From Erwinia sp. JUb26 (GTDB lineage Bacteria; Pseudomonadota; Gammaproteobacteria; Enterobacterales; Enterobacteriaceae), in the NCBI RefSeq assembly GCF_003751505.1, contig NZ_RJVB01000006.1, forward strand, positions 62,001 through 126,000: DNA of 64,000 nucleotides, written 5' to 3'. Positions 47,625 through 63,494 of the stretch are shown in pieces. The notes under the pieces are model-generated. The model was not told where the DNA came from. It ran no database searches and worked only from the letters and a program-made list of their open reading frames with translations. Positions within the stretch are counted from its first letter, which is position 1; every line of letters begins with the position of its first letter. The translations under genes were made by a program, and so were the position numbers.

Positions 47625-48899
47625 ATGCATGTGAATAGCTACTATGCAGCAACCGCCAACCCGCATGATGCCTGGCCACAGCTGAAAGAGAGTGTTCAGT
47701 GCGACGTGTGCATCATCGGCGGCGGGTTTACCGGCCTTTCCTCGGCGCTGTTTTTGACCGAAGCGGGCTACGATGTGGTGGTGCTGGAGGCCGCGCAGGT
47801 TGGCTTCGGTGCCAGCGGCCGCAACGGCGGGCAGGTTGTGAATTCCTACAGCCGCGACGTTGACGTCATCGAACAGCGCTACGGCAGCGAGACCGCGCGG
47901 CTGCTGGGCAGCATGATGTTCGAAGGGGCGGAGATCATTCGCGATCGCATCGACCGCTACGCCATTAACTGTGATTATCGCCCCGGCGGTGTTTTTGCCG
48001 CCCTCACCCCGCGACAGATGCAGCATCTTGACGCGCAGTCTCAGCGCTGGCGGCGCTATGGCAATCACCAGCTTGAGCTGCTGGATAGCGAGGCCATTCG
48101 CCGCGAGGTGGGCAGCGATCGCTACGTTGGCGGGCTGCTGGACCGCAGCGGCGGGCATATTCATCCGCTGAATCTGGCGCTGGGCGAGGCCGAGGCCATT
48201 CGCCGTCACGGCGGGCGGATCTATGAACGTTCGGCGGTCACCTCCGTGCAGTACGGTACGCCGCACCGCATCAGTACCGAACAAGGTCAGGTTCAGGCGA
48301 AGTTTGTGATTTTTGCCGGGAACGCCTATCTGGCCCCGCATCTGGAACCCCGTCTGGCGAAAAAAAGCCTGCCCTGCGGCTCGCAGATTGTCGCCACCGA
48401 GCCGCTTGCCGCCGAGGTGGCGCGGTCGCTGCTGCCGAATAATTTCTGCGTTGAGGACTGTAACTATCTGCTGGACTATTTCCGCCTGACTGCCGATAAC
48501 CGCCTGCTGTACGGCGGTGGCGTGGTCTACGGTGCGCGCGAACCGTCCGATGTCGATGCGCTGATCCGCCCCAAGCTGCTGAAAACCTTCCCGCAGCTGG
48601 CCGGGGTGAAGTTTGATTACGCGTGGAGCGGCAACTTCCTGCTGACACTGTCCAGAATGCCGCAGTTTGGCCGCCTGGAGAACGGCGTCTACTACATGCA
48701 GGGCGACAGCGGGCACGGGGTGACCAGTACCCATCTTTCCGGCAGACTGATTGCCGAGGCGATGCGCGGCGACGCCGAACGCTTTGATGCCTTTGCGAAG
48801 CTGCCGCATCTGCCCTTCCCCGGCGGCCGCACCCTGCGCGTGCCGCTGACCGCGATCGGAGCCGCCTGGTATGCGCTGCGCGACCGACTGGGGGTTTAA
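47625..48899 (+). CDS. puuB: gamma-glutamylputrescine oxidoreductase
   Basis: FAD-dependent oxidase of 424 aa that oxidises gamma-glutamylputrescine. The start at 47625 (MHVNSYYAAT) has AAGGGA upstream. The dinucleotide motif CIIGGGFTGLSSALFL is near residue 28, GFGASGRNGGQV follows, and the C-terminus GDSGHGVTSTHLSGRLIAEA is typical of PuuB. In E. coli puuC lies between puuR and puuB. Here the gap is 40 bases and puuC is absent. Confidence 0.93.
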   Translation: MHVNSYYAATANPHDAWPQLKESVQCDVCIIGGGFTGLSSALFLTEAGYDVVVLEAAQVGFGASGRNGGQVVNSYSRDVDVIEQRYGSETARLLGSMMFEGAEIIRDRIDRYAINCDYRPGGVFAALTPRQMQHLDAQSQRWRRYGNHQLELLDSEAIRREVGSDRYVGGLLDRSGGHIHPLNLALGEAEAIRRHGGRIYERSAVTSVQYGTPHRISTEQGQVQAKFVIFAGNAYLAPHLEPRLAKKSLPCGSQIVATEPLAAEVARSLLPNNFCVEDCNYLLDYFRLTADNRLLYGGGVVYGAREPSDVDALIRPKLLKTFPQLAGVKFDYAWSGNFLLTLSRMPQFGRLENGVYYMQGDSGHGVTSTHLSGRLIAEAMRGDAERFDAFAKLPHLPFPGGRTLRVPLTAIGAAWYALRDRLGV

Positions 48900-48948
48900 A
48901 TCCGGCCGGTTCGCAGTAAAATGCGGGCCGGTCACCTGAGGAACCGTC

Positions 48949-49776
48949 ATGAATTCAACCAGTAGCAACACCCGCTTCTTCGTTATTGTGGTTTTTGGCA
49001 TCATCCTGTTCTGGGCGGCGGCGTACCCCCTCTCCCGCTATGTTTCCAGCGCCGCCTTCGGCGAACCCACAGGCGCGATCTACAACGCCATCAACGTGCT
49101 GTTTACCGCGCTGGCCTTTACCGGGGTAGTGATTACCTTCCGCTTCCAGTACATCGAATCAGAACGATCCGCGAAGGATCTGGTTGAGCGCTCCATTTTT
49201 GAACTGCTGACCACCTTCACCACCGATGAGTTTCAGAAGGTGAAAGACGAGGCATTTCTCGCCCTGCTGATTGCGGTGAGAGATAAAGCGTATGCCGAAT
49301 ATCTCAGCAGCCGCCTGTTCCCGATCGGCAGGAAGCCGTTCCCTGTCTCGGCCGCAGGGGCGTATGCCGAGCTGAAGCCGGAACTGAACGAGATGGGTCT
49401 GGATGAGGTGATCGCGCTGGATCGCAACGCGCGGCTGAAGCTGGACAACGTGCTTAACTTCTTCGCCATGCTTTCCCACCGCCAGGCGGCGGCGACGGTG
49501 ATCCGCCATGTGGATTTCGCCTATGACTGGTGGCGACCGACGCTGTGGATTATCGCGCAGCTGCAGAAGGAGATTAAGGACGGCAGCGAGGAAATAAGCC
49601 TGTACTGCCGCAATCCGATGCTGCACACCACGCTGGAGCGGCTGGATGAAATTTATCAGTATCCGCCGATAACGCCGGGGCCGGAGGTTTACCGCTATCT
49701 GGCCATCCATCCCTGGCTTAAAGAGCAGAGGATCGACCCGGCCTTCTTCGGTCATGCCCCGGAGAACGCGGCCTGA
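48949..49776 (+). CDS. two-helix membrane protein of unknown function
   Basis: Protein of 275 aa that I do not recognise. Two membrane segments are visible (about residues 10-30 and 43-63). A charged, mostly helical domain of about 200 residues follows, likely in the cytoplasm, with DYDWW-like motifs near 185 and a conserved-looking YLAIHPWLKEQRIDPAFF at the end. It starts 49 bases after puuB with a GAGG site and ends in front of a UUCG hairpin. Nothing in the sequence ties it to polyamines. Confidence 0.75.
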   Translation: MNSTSSNTRFFVIVVFGIILFWAAAYPLSRYVSSAAFGEPTGAIYNAINVLFTALAFTGVVITFRFQYIESERSAKDLVERSIFELLTTFTTDEFQKVKDEAFLALLIAVRDKAYAEYLSSRLFPIGRKPFPVSAAGAYAELKPELNEMGLDEVIALDRNARLKLDNVLNFFAMLSHRQAAATVIRHVDFAYDWWRPTLWIIAQLQKEIKDGSEEISLYCRNPMLHTTLERLDEIYQYPPITPGPEVYRYLAIHPWLKEQRIDPAFFGHAPENAA

Positions 49777-49785
49777 CGTGCGAAC

Positions 49786-49805
49786 GCCCTGCATTCGTGC
49801 AGGGC
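49786..49805. terminator. hairpin between convergent genes
   Basis: GCCCTGCA-TTCG-TGCAGGGC, an 8-bp stem with a stable UUCG loop and no T run. It lies between the convergent genes at 48949 and yeeZ. Confidence 0.5.
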
Positions 49806-49842
49806 TCAGGCTGGAAGCGTGACGAACGCCACCGGTTAAGGG

Positions 49843-50673
49843 TTACGCCAGCGGCATGTTGCCCGGGTCCGGGTAGCAATATTCAAAGCCCAGCTCGCGG
49901 CAGATTTTGCTGCCGTCGATGATTTTACCGCCGTCCTTAACGGCGTCGTCATCAATAAAGGTCGGCGGCGTCAGGCCTAGCTGGCGTGCGACGGTAGGAT
50001 AAAACTCTTTGCGTGAGGGATGAACCGGAGCGCACAGGTTGTAAACGTGCCCGCCTTTCGGGCGCTGGAGCAGCAGCCGGATCGCCTCGATCACATCTTC
50101 AAGATGCACCAGATTCACCCCCTGCGCACCGTTGCTCAGCCCCTCTTTACCGGCCAGGAATCGCCCCGGATGGCGCTTCGGCCCCACCAGCCCGGCAAGC
50201 CGCAAAATATCCACCGAGGTGCCGGGAAGCTGATGCAGCCAGCTTTCCAGCTCCTGCAGCGTGCGTCCGGCCACGCTGACCGGCGTCAGTTCGCTGCTTT
50301 CTTTGGTGATACCCGGGCGATCGCCGTACACGGAGGTTGAGCTGGTGAAGATAATATGCGGAATATTAAAGGCCAGTGCGCTGTCCACCAGCTGCTGTAC
50401 CGCCAGCAGATAGCTTTCGCCGCCGGAGGCCGTGCGGCTGGCGGGCAGGGTAATCACCAGCGCATCGACGCTCAGCAACGCGGCCAGGTCATCCGCCTCG
50501 CAGACCAGTTCCGGGTTGAGTTCCAGCACGTAGCTTTCAATGCCGCACATGCGCGCGGCTTCAACGCCGTCCGGCGTGGTTTTGCTGCCGGTGACCTGCA
50601 TTCCGGCGGCGGTGAGCGACAGCCCCAGCGGCATTCCCAGCCAGCCCAGCCCGACAATCGCGACTCTCTTCAT
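49843..50673 (-). CDS. yeeZ: NAD-dependent epimerase-like protein YeeZ
   Basis: Rossmann-fold protein of 276 aa, extended SDR type, unknown substrate. The start at 50673 (MKRVAIVGLGWLGMPLG) is preferred because GGGAG is seven bases away, while the ATG six bases upstream is too close. The motifs FTSSTSVYGD and LRLAGLVGPKRHPGRF, and the C-terminus ELGFEYCYPDP, agree with E. coli YeeZ. Confidence 0.92.
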   Translation of the reverse strand: MKRVAIVGLGWLGMPLGLSLTAAGMQVTGSKTTPDGVEAARMCGIESYVLELNPELVCEADDLAALLSVDALVITLPASRTASGGESYLLAVQQLVDSALAFNIPHIIFTSSTSVYGDRPGITKESSELTPVSVAGRTLQELESWLHQLPGTSVDILRLAGLVGPKRHPGRFLAGKEGLSNGAQGVNLVHLEDVIEAIRLLLQRPKGGHVYNLCAPVHPSRKEFYPTVARQLGLTPPTFIDDDAVKDGGKIIDGSKICRELGFEYCYPDPGNMPLA

Positions 50674-50782
50674 GTCCATGCTCCCGTTTATTACAACCAG
50701 TATGCCTCAGGCTACGCCAGCCCAATGCCGCTGACAACCGCCCGTGAATAAGAGAATCTTTCAACATTAACAAAAAAGTGTT

Positions 50783-50811
50783 GCGTCATCTTCCTATCCT
50801 GGTTAGGTTAT
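50783..50811 (+). promoter_or_regulatory. his operon promoter
   Basis: TTGCGT (50783-50788) and TAGGTT (50806-50811) are 17 bases apart. The -10 is the same as in E. coli hisp, and it leads into the hisL leader. Confidence 0.75.
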
Positions 50812-50850
50812 TTGTCACGATATGAATAGACATTCATCCAAGAGAATTTT

Positions 50851-50898
50851 ATGACTCGCGTTCAGTTTAACCATCATCACCACCATCACCCTGACTAG
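50851..50898 (+). CDS. hisL: his operon leader peptide
   Basis: Fifteen-residue leader peptide MTRVQFN-HHHHHH-PD, with six consecutive His codons. E. coli HisL is MTRVQFK with seven His, then PD. Ribosome stalling at the His codons when charged tRNA-His is scarce would favour the antiterminator and let the operon be read. Confidence 0.96.
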   Translation: MTRVQFNHHHHHHPD

Positions 50899-50962
50899 TC
50901 TTTCAGGCGATGTGTGCTGGAAGACGTTTAGGATCTTCCAGTGGTGCTCGAGTCGCGAAATG

Positions 50963-50997
50963 GCCCCCGGAAGATCACCTTCCGGGGGCTTTTTTTT
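50963..50997 (+). terminator. his attenuator terminator
   Basis: GCCCCCGGAAG-ATCAC-CTTCCGGGGGC followed by eight T, 65 bases after the hisL stop and 90 bases before hisG. Confidence 0.95.
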
Positions 50998-51086
50998 GGG
51001 CCGAACACAGGGCCCGAATGCTGAGATGACAGACTGACCAACGGCATGATTAATATAAAGCAGACAGGAAAAGAGGATTAGCACCG

Positions 51087-51986
51087 ATGTTAGATAACAC
51101 CCGTTTACGCATAGCTATGCAGAAATCAGGCCGTTTAAGTGACGAATCACGCGAACTGCTGGCCCGCTGCGGCATTAAAATTAACCTGCAGCAGCAGCGT
51201 CTGATCGCCTTCGCTGAGAACATGCCGATTGATATCCTGCGCGTACGCGATGACGATATTCCAGGCCTGGTGATGGATGGCGTGGTTGACCTCGGCATTA
51301 TCGGTGAGAACGTGCTGGAAGAAGAGCTGCTGACCCGCCGCGCTCAGGGCGAAGATCCGCGTTATTTCACCCTGCGTCGCCTGGATTTCGGCGGCTGCCG
51401 CCTGTCGCTGGCGATGCCGGTGGATGACGAATATACCGGTCCGGCCTGTTTACAGAACTCGCGTATCGCCACTTCCTACCCGCACCTGCTGAAAAAATAC
51501 CTCGATAAACAGAACATTAACTTCAAATCCTGCCTGCTGAACGGTTCGGTTGAAGTGGCACCGCGTGCCGGTCTGGCCGATGCGATCTGCGATCTGGTGT
51601 CCACCGGCGCCACGCTGGAAGCCAACGGCCTGCGTGAAGTTGAGGTGATTTACCGCTCTAAAGCCTGCCTGATCCAGCGCGACGGTGAAATGCCTGCCGC
51701 CAAGCAGGAACTGATCGACAAGCTGATGACCCGTATTCAGGGCGTAATTCAGGCTCGCGAGTCAAAATACATCATGCTGCACGCGCCGAGCGAGCGTCTG
51801 GAAGACATTATCTCCCTGCTGCCGGGTGCCGAGCGCCCTACCGTTCTGCCGCTGGCGGGCGATAAGAGCCGCGTGGCGATGCACATGGTCAGCAGCGAAA
51901 CGCTGTTCTGGGAAACCATGGAAAAACTGAAATCCCTCGGGGCGAGCTCCATTCTGGTGCTGCCAATTGAGAAGATGATGGAGTAA
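51087..51986 (+). CDS. hisG: ATP phosphoribosyltransferase
   Basis: First enzyme of histidine synthesis, 299 aa, the long, feedback-inhibited form. It shows [23 protein letters not shown] at the N-terminus, [14 protein letters not shown] at the PRPP site near residue 170, and a C-terminal regulatory domain (about 225-299). It follows the leader by about 190 bases and is followed by hisD after four bases. Confidence 0.97.
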   Translation: MLDNTRLRIAMQKSGRLSDESRELLARCGIKINLQQQRLIAFAENMPIDILRVRDDDIPGLVMDGVVDLGIIGENVLEEELLTRRAQGEDPRYFTLRRLDFGGCRLSLAMPVDDEYTGPACLQNSRIATSYPHLLKKYLDKQNINFKSCLLNGSVEVAPRAGLADAICDLVSTGATLEANGLREVEVIYRSKACLIQRDGEMPAAKQELIDKLMTRIQGVIQARESKYIMLHAPSERLEDIISLLPGAERPTVLPLAGDKSRVAMHMVSSETLFWETMEKLKSLGASSILVLPIEKMME

Positions 51987-51990
51987 TCCC

Positions 51991-57537
<5,547 letters not shown>

Positions 57538-57544
<7 letters not shown>

Positions 57545-58149
57545 CTGAACAACAGCTGGCTAAGCTGGACTGGGTAAAAACCGACGGGATGATGCCCGCC
57601 GTCGTGCAGCACGCCGTTTCCGGCGAAGTTCTGATGCACGGTTATATGAATCAGGAAGCGCTGGATAAAACGCTGGCTACCGGCAAGGTGACCTTCTGGT
57701 CGCGGACCAAACAGCGCCTGTGGACCAAAGGGGAAACCTCCGAGCATTTCCTCAACGTGGTCAGCATCACCCCGGACTGCGATAACGATACGCTGCTGGT
57801 GCTGGTCAACCCGGTTGGGCCAACCTGCCACCTTGGCACCTCCAGCTGCTTCTCTCCGGCCGCACCGGACTGGACCTTCCTGTATCAGCTGGAGCAGCTG
57901 CTGGCCGAACGCAAGCACGCCGACCCGAAAAGCTCGTACACCGCCAGCCTGTACGCCAGCGGCACCAAGCGCATCGCGCAGAAAGTGGGTGAAGAAGGCG
58001 TGGAGACCGCGCTGGCCGCAACGGTTAACGACCGCTTCGAACTGACCAACGAAGCCTCCGATCTGGTTTATCATCTGCTGGTGCTGTTACAGGATCAGGA
58101 TCTGAACCTGTCGGCGGTGATAGACAATCTGCGCCAGCGGCACAAATAA
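57538..58149 (+). CDS. hisI: phosphoribosyl-AMP cyclohydrolase / phosphoribosyl-ATP pyrophosphatase
   Basis: Bifunctional enzyme of 203 aa. The N-terminal cyclohydrolase (about 1-110) has [16 protein letters not shown] and the metal-binding PDCDND. The pyrophosphatase domain follows (about 115-203) with [12 protein letters not shown]. It overlaps hisF by seven bases and is the last his gene. Confidence 0.97.
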
Positions 58150-58165
58150 TCGTTCACAATACAAT

Positions 58166-58192
58166 AAGGGCCGGTTATCCGGCCCTTTTTTT
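58166..58192 (+). terminator. his operon terminator
   Basis: AAGGGCCGG-TTAT-CCGGCCCTT followed by more T, 16 bases after the hisI stop. Confidence 0.95.
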
Positions 58193-58208
58193 ATGACAGG
58201 GAGCAATC

Positions 58209-58694
58209 ATGAGTACGTTTGACCAGCTCACCGCCCTGCTCGACGGGCATCAGGCGCGTTACCGGGTAATGGAACACGCGGCGATGGGGAAATGTGAAGA
58301 GGTGGCGGCGCTGCGCGGCACCGAGCTGGGCCAGGGCGCTAAAGCGCTGGTCTGCCACGTGAAGGGGAACGGCGTGAAGCAGCACGTGCTGGCGGTGCTG
58401 CCTGCCGATAAACAGGCTGACCTCTCACGCCTGGCATCGGCGCTGGGCGGGCTGCGCGCCTCGCTTGCCAGTCCGGCCGAGGTGGATAAATTGACCGGAT
58501 GCGTATTCGGCGCCATCCCGCCATTTAGTTTTCATCCGGATCTGCTGCTGGTGGCGGATCCGAGCCTGCTGACGCGCTATGACGAACTGGCGTTTAACGC
58601 CGGGCTGCTGGAGAAGTCGATGGTGCTGAATACGCAGGACTATCAGCGCATTGCGGCACCGACTATCCTGAGTTTTTTACGGGAAGAGGCATAG
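58209..58694 (+). CDS. YbaK-family aminoacyl-tRNA deacylase
   Basis: Protein of 161 aa of the YbaK/ProX/INS-like editing-domain family, which hydrolyses mischarged tRNA. CHVKGNGVKQHVLAVLPADKQADL near residue 48-70 holds the conserved Lys, and GCVFGAIPPFSFHP near 97-110 the substrate loop. It starts 16 bases after the his terminator, with a GGGAG site, and is not in this position in E. coli. Its tRNA target cannot be read from sequence. Confidence 0.8.
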   Translation: MSTFDQLTALLDGHQARYRVMEHAAMGKCEEVAALRGTELGQGAKALVCHVKGNGVKQHVLAVLPADKQADLSRLASALGGLRASLASPAEVDKLTGCVFGAIPPFSFHPDLLLVADPSLLTRYDELAFNAGLLEKSMVLNTQDYQRIAAPTILSFLREEA

Positions 58695-58715
58695 CGGGTG
58701 TGAAAGAAACAGCGT

Positions 58716-58737
58716 GCGGCCGGATGGCTCCGGCCGC
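58716..58737. terminator. hairpin between the YbaK-family gene and wzzB
   Basis: GCGGCCGGA-TGGC-TCCGGCCGC, a perfect 9-bp stem between convergent genes. There is no T run. Confidence 0.45.
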
Positions 58738-58748
58738 GGCGTCAACGT

Positions 58749-59765
58749 TTAAGACTGTTTACGCTGGCGATACTGCTGGCTGACCAGGCGGCCAATCACG
58801 ATGCCGGAACCGATAATGCCACCGAGGATAATCGACAGCAGCACCGTCAGTACGCGTTTCGGGCTGTCGCGTCGAATCGGCAGATCGCCCGGGGCGATGT
58901 AGCGGAAGGACTGCAGGTTATCCACCTGAATTTTCAGATGGGTCATCGCCAGGAGTGAACGCTGCGTGTCGTAGTACGCCCCATCCAGCGGCAGCGGTTT
59001 CGTCGCTTCGTTGGCGATCATCGCCTGCAAAGAGACCGTACCCAGCAGGTACAGCGTATCATCCGACAGGAATTCAGCCTGGTTGAGCTGGGAGCGGTTA
59101 ATGTTCGACGCCTCAGCAATTTTCAGCGACTGCTTAATCACATCAATGCGCTGCTGCTTCTTATCCAACGCCACCTGCTTCTGCGTATCCAGTGAATCCG
59201 TCAGCTCGCGGGTTTTCACACTCAGGCTGCGGCGGATATCGGCACCGTAGTCATCCACCACGTCGTCGTTAACGCGCTGGATATACTCACCCAACTGCTT
59301 GCGCGCCAGCTCCGGGGTTTCCGCGGTGAAGGAAATGCGCAGCGGCTCACGGCTGCCTTTAATCACCTGCTGAACTTTCAGTTCCAGCGGTTCGTCAAGG
59401 TTTTCCAGTTCGGAAGAAAGCGCGCTGATTGAACTGCCGAAGCGGTTAAACAGCTGCTGCTGCAAATCGCCAATCGCCGGCTTGTCCTGCGGGCTCTGTG
59501 CATAGAGCACGCTTAGCGCGGCGTTATAGTTCGCCACCTGGCCTGCGGCCGGCAGCGTCACAATCGCTTTTGATGTCCATTTCTCTTTAGCCAGTAGCAC
59601 ATAGGCCAGCGCGAGCAATACGGTGACCACAATCGATACCATAATGATTTTTTTACCGGCCCACAGCTGGACAAGGATATCCAGCAGGCCCAGCTCTTCA
59701 TCTCGATTATAGGAATTTTGGTAGTGCGGGTGCTGCTCAGAATGGGAATGGCTGTCGCGACTCAT
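58749..59765 (-). CDS. wzzB: O-antigen chain length regulator
   Basis: Inner-membrane polysaccharide copolymerase of 338 aa. Two membrane segments (about residues 40-60 and 308-330) frame a periplasmic, coiled-coil-rich domain. A Pro/Gly-rich stretch before the second segment is typical of Wzz (GDLPIRRDSPKRVL). A His-rich N-terminal stretch precedes the first helix. It is placed as in E. coli, but no ugd lies between it and gnd. Confidence 0.92.
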   Translation of the reverse strand: MSRDSHSHSEQHPHYQNSYNRDEELGLLDILVQLWAGKKIIMVSIVVTVLLALAYVLLAKEKWTSKAIVTLPAAGQVANYNAALSVLYAQSPQDKPAIGDLQQQLFNRFGSSISALSSELENLDEPLELKVQQVIKGSREPLRISFTAETPELARKQLGEYIQRVNDDVVDDYGADIRRSLSVKTRELTDSLDTQKQVALDKKQQRIDVIKQSLKIAEASNINRSQLNQAEFLSDDTLYLLGTVSLQAMIANEATKPLPLDGAYYDTQRSLLAMTHLKIQVDNLQSFRYIAPGDLPIRRDSPKRVLTVLLSIILGGIIGSGIVIGRLVSQQYRQRKQS

Positions 59766-59897
59766 AGTTTCAGTTTACTCAACACAAAGGAAAGCTAACG
59801 CAAAGGCGGTAAGTATAGGTAAAAATAGTTGAAGAGTCAGCGAGGTAGGATAGGGATTATCTTAAAAATTTTCGGGGACGGGGGGAATAGAAGAAAT

Positions 59898-59920
59898 AAC
59901 CTCCCGCAACGCGGGAGGTT
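59898..59920 (-). terminator. gnd terminator
   Basis: AACCTCCCGC-GTT-GCGGGAGGTT on the minus strand, with an imperfect T tract, ten bases after the gnd stop. Confidence 0.8.
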
Positions 59921-59930
59921 GATGACGGGA

Positions 59931-61337
<1,407 letters not shown>

Positions 61338-61622
61338 ACCTACTCCTGTCTACGTGATTTTACCTGCAGCAATGTGACTGCGGTCAATGTTCCAGACATG
61401 TTAACTCAGGTTTAGGTAATGTGGATAGTGATTGGTGCGATAGTCAGATATATTGAATAAAACTCACCAAATACCCCTCTAAAAAGTGCCATAATTATCA
61501 CATCCCAGCCGGAGCTGATGCTTAATTAAGCACATTTAGTGAATAGAATCCGCCGCCGTCATTAGTTTTATTTCATCAATCGGGCGGCCAATAAATTCGA
61601 GTAATGGCGTGATTAAATAATC

Positions 61623-62405
61623 TTACGCACCACGGCTGGAGTGCAGCCGGTGAGTGAACTTAAAGATTAGAAATCTGAATGTACTCTGTAAATGCCACAT
61701 AAAATGACGAGAGAACACGCTGCGGTTAGCGTGCTTGGCAAAATGTAGCGCATGGATAGTGGGATAATAAACAACAGGGACCTGCAGCAGCTGCGAGCGG
61801 TAGCACAGATCGATATCTTCACAGTACATAAAGTATTTTTCATTGAAGCCGGAAAGCTGCTGATAGTGGCTCGCTTTAATTGCCATAAACGACCCGGCGG
61901 TCCAGTCCACGGGCGTGGGCGTAAAAACTGTCGACTTATCAATGATGCATTTGTTAACGCCGAAAATAAACGACTGGAAGAAGTCCTTCAGCGTTGGGAA
62001 CTTGCGGATAGAGTTATCATAGACCGTTTTCTCATCATTCTTAAAAAGATTGATGGCGGCAAACGCCACGCGATCTTTCTGCATATTTGCTACAAGTTCA
62101 GATATTTGCTGCGCCGTGATATGCAAATCCGGGTTAAGCACAATAAAAATGTCCTCGCCCTGCATATTAAGTTTCTGCTGGCAGTAGTCAAAGACGAAAT
62201 TATTGTTTTTACCAAAGCCTAAACCATAGTCACTGCCGATCATGACGATATTATTTTCAGCACACCAGTCATTTAACGCAACGGCATCCTGTGGCTTATT
62301 ACACTTCAAAACCACGTTAAACTGTGATGCCAGTTCAGGCAGGCAGTTAATCTGCTTAATCATTTCGGCATGACCATGCGAAACAACGCTAATATAGATG
62401 TTCAT
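61623..62405 (-). CDS. family 2 glycosyltransferase of the O-antigen locus
   Basis: GT-A-fold glycosyltransferase of 260 aa, probably a rhamnosyltransferase of the WbbL type. It has a short N-terminal ISVVSHGHAEMIKQI, a NTP-sugar DxD-like stretch near residue 90 (FIVLNPDLHI), the acceptor region DWTAGSFMAIKASHYQQLSG near 168 and EDIDLCYRS near 196. Its AT-rich composition differs from the housekeeping genes nearby, which is common in O-antigen clusters. Confidence 0.8.
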   Translation of the reverse strand: MNIYISVVSHGHAEMIKQINCLPELASQFNVVLKCNKPQDAVALNDWCAENNIVMIGSDYGLGFGKNNNFVFDYCQQKLNMQGEDIFIVLNPDLHITAQQISELVANMQKDRVAFAAINLFKNDEKTVYDNSIRKFPTLKDFFQSFIFGVNKCIIDKSTVFTPTPVDWTAGSFMAIKASHYQQLSGFNEKYFMYCEDIDLCYRSQLLQVPVVYYPTIHALHFAKHANRSVFSRHFMWHLQSTFRFLIFKFTHRLHSSRGA

Positions 62406-62420
62406 TCCACCCCTGAATAA

Positions 62421-63494
62421 CTAAAATTTATTAATCAAACCTGACCACATCGTGGCAACAACGTTCATTGAGTAGCTGCGGCTGGCCGCTAACGCTTTAT
62501 CTGCCAGCCGTGCATGCCGCAAAGTATTCTGACTGAGGCCGTCAATCAGCTGCTTAGCCTTCCCGGCAAAGTCTTCCTCACGGCAGAGTAAGCCGTCTTC
62601 GCCGTCCGTGATAATTTCTCGCGGTCCAATGTGATCGGAGGCAATCACCACACAGCCCTGACTCATTGCTTCAATAACAACCAGTCCGAACAGCTCCTCC
62701 CAGCCATTTATCTTGCGTGATGGCAGCAGAAGGAAATGACTGCGGGCCATCAGGGATTTAAGCTGTTCGCGATCGCTGATGAATCCGTGGAAGTGTAGAT
62801 TAGCGAGCCCGCGCTGATAGGCCGTCACCTGGCTTTCCGCCTCTCCCCGACCGGCAATATGAAATTCCAGCTCAGGATCGGCGGTCGCGGCATATTCAGC
62901 CAGCTCAAGGCAGGTACCGACGCCTTTCGCTGCGGTAAGCCGACCGGTGAACAGGAAACGGTTCGGGCTTTGCTGCCATTTTTTTTCAAACGCGTCCGCG
63001 TTAATCGGATCGATGTCCACCACGTGAGGAATAGTGACAATGCGCGCCGTTAATTCAGGCAGAAACTGGCTAACCGATCGCGCGGTTTCATCGGTGACCG
63101 CAACAATGCCACTGAAGCGCGGTAGCCGGTGCCGCCACGCACGCTTTAGCCAGCCGCGCAGCGGTTTGGGATACTCAAACGGCACCTCGCCCTGCCACTG
63201 ATGCCAGGAGGTGTGCAGCAGAACGCGGTTGTGTTTACACAGAAAGCTGTAAATCAGCAGGCGAATATTAAACGGTGCCATGCCCAGTAGAATCGTTTGC
63301 TGTCTGATAAACGGTAGCTTAAACAGAAAGAAAAACGAATTGAGCGTTTCGCGCTGGATCCTGCGGTACTTCAGCAAATCGCGCAGCATAAACCGAAACG
63401 GGCGCGTATTCAGATACACCACATCGGCAACCTGCTCCAGCGCTTTAAAATAGGGTTTGCCGTCAAAATCGTGCAGGACGATGACTTTCTTCAT
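62421..63494 (-). CDS. family 4 glycosyltransferase of the O-antigen locus
   Basis: GT-B-fold glycosyltransferase of 357 aa. The C-terminal domain has FLFTGRLTAAKG near residue 185 and the retaining family signature EELFGLVVIEAMSQGCVVIAS near 270. The N-terminus starts MKKVIVLHDFDGKPY. The start overlaps the stop of the next glycosyltransferase gene by four bases. Donor and acceptor are unknown. Confidence 0.85.
   Translation of the reverse strand: MKKVIVLHDFDGKPYFKALEQVADVVYLNTRPFRFMLRDLLKYRRIQRETLNSFFFLFKLPFIRQQTILLGMAPFNIRLLIYSFLCKHNRVLLHTSWHQWQGEVPFEYPKPLRGWLKRAWRHRLPRFSGIVAVTDETARSVSQFLPELTARIVTIPHVVDIDPINADAFEKKWQQSPNRFLFTGRLTAAKGVGTCLELAEYAATADPELEFHIAGRGEAESQVTAYQRGLANLHFHGFISDREQLKSLMARSHFLLLPSRKINGWEELFGLVVIEAMSQGCVVIASDHIGPREIITDGEDGLLCREEDFAGKAKQLIDGLSQNTLRHARLADKALAASRSYSMNVVATMWSGLINKF

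Noticed and set aside
50872..50889. Six consecutive His codons that look like a purification tag or vector sequence
   Set aside because: They lie inside the hisL leader peptide, with the E. coli-like MTRVQF start, and an attenuator terminator and hisG follow.
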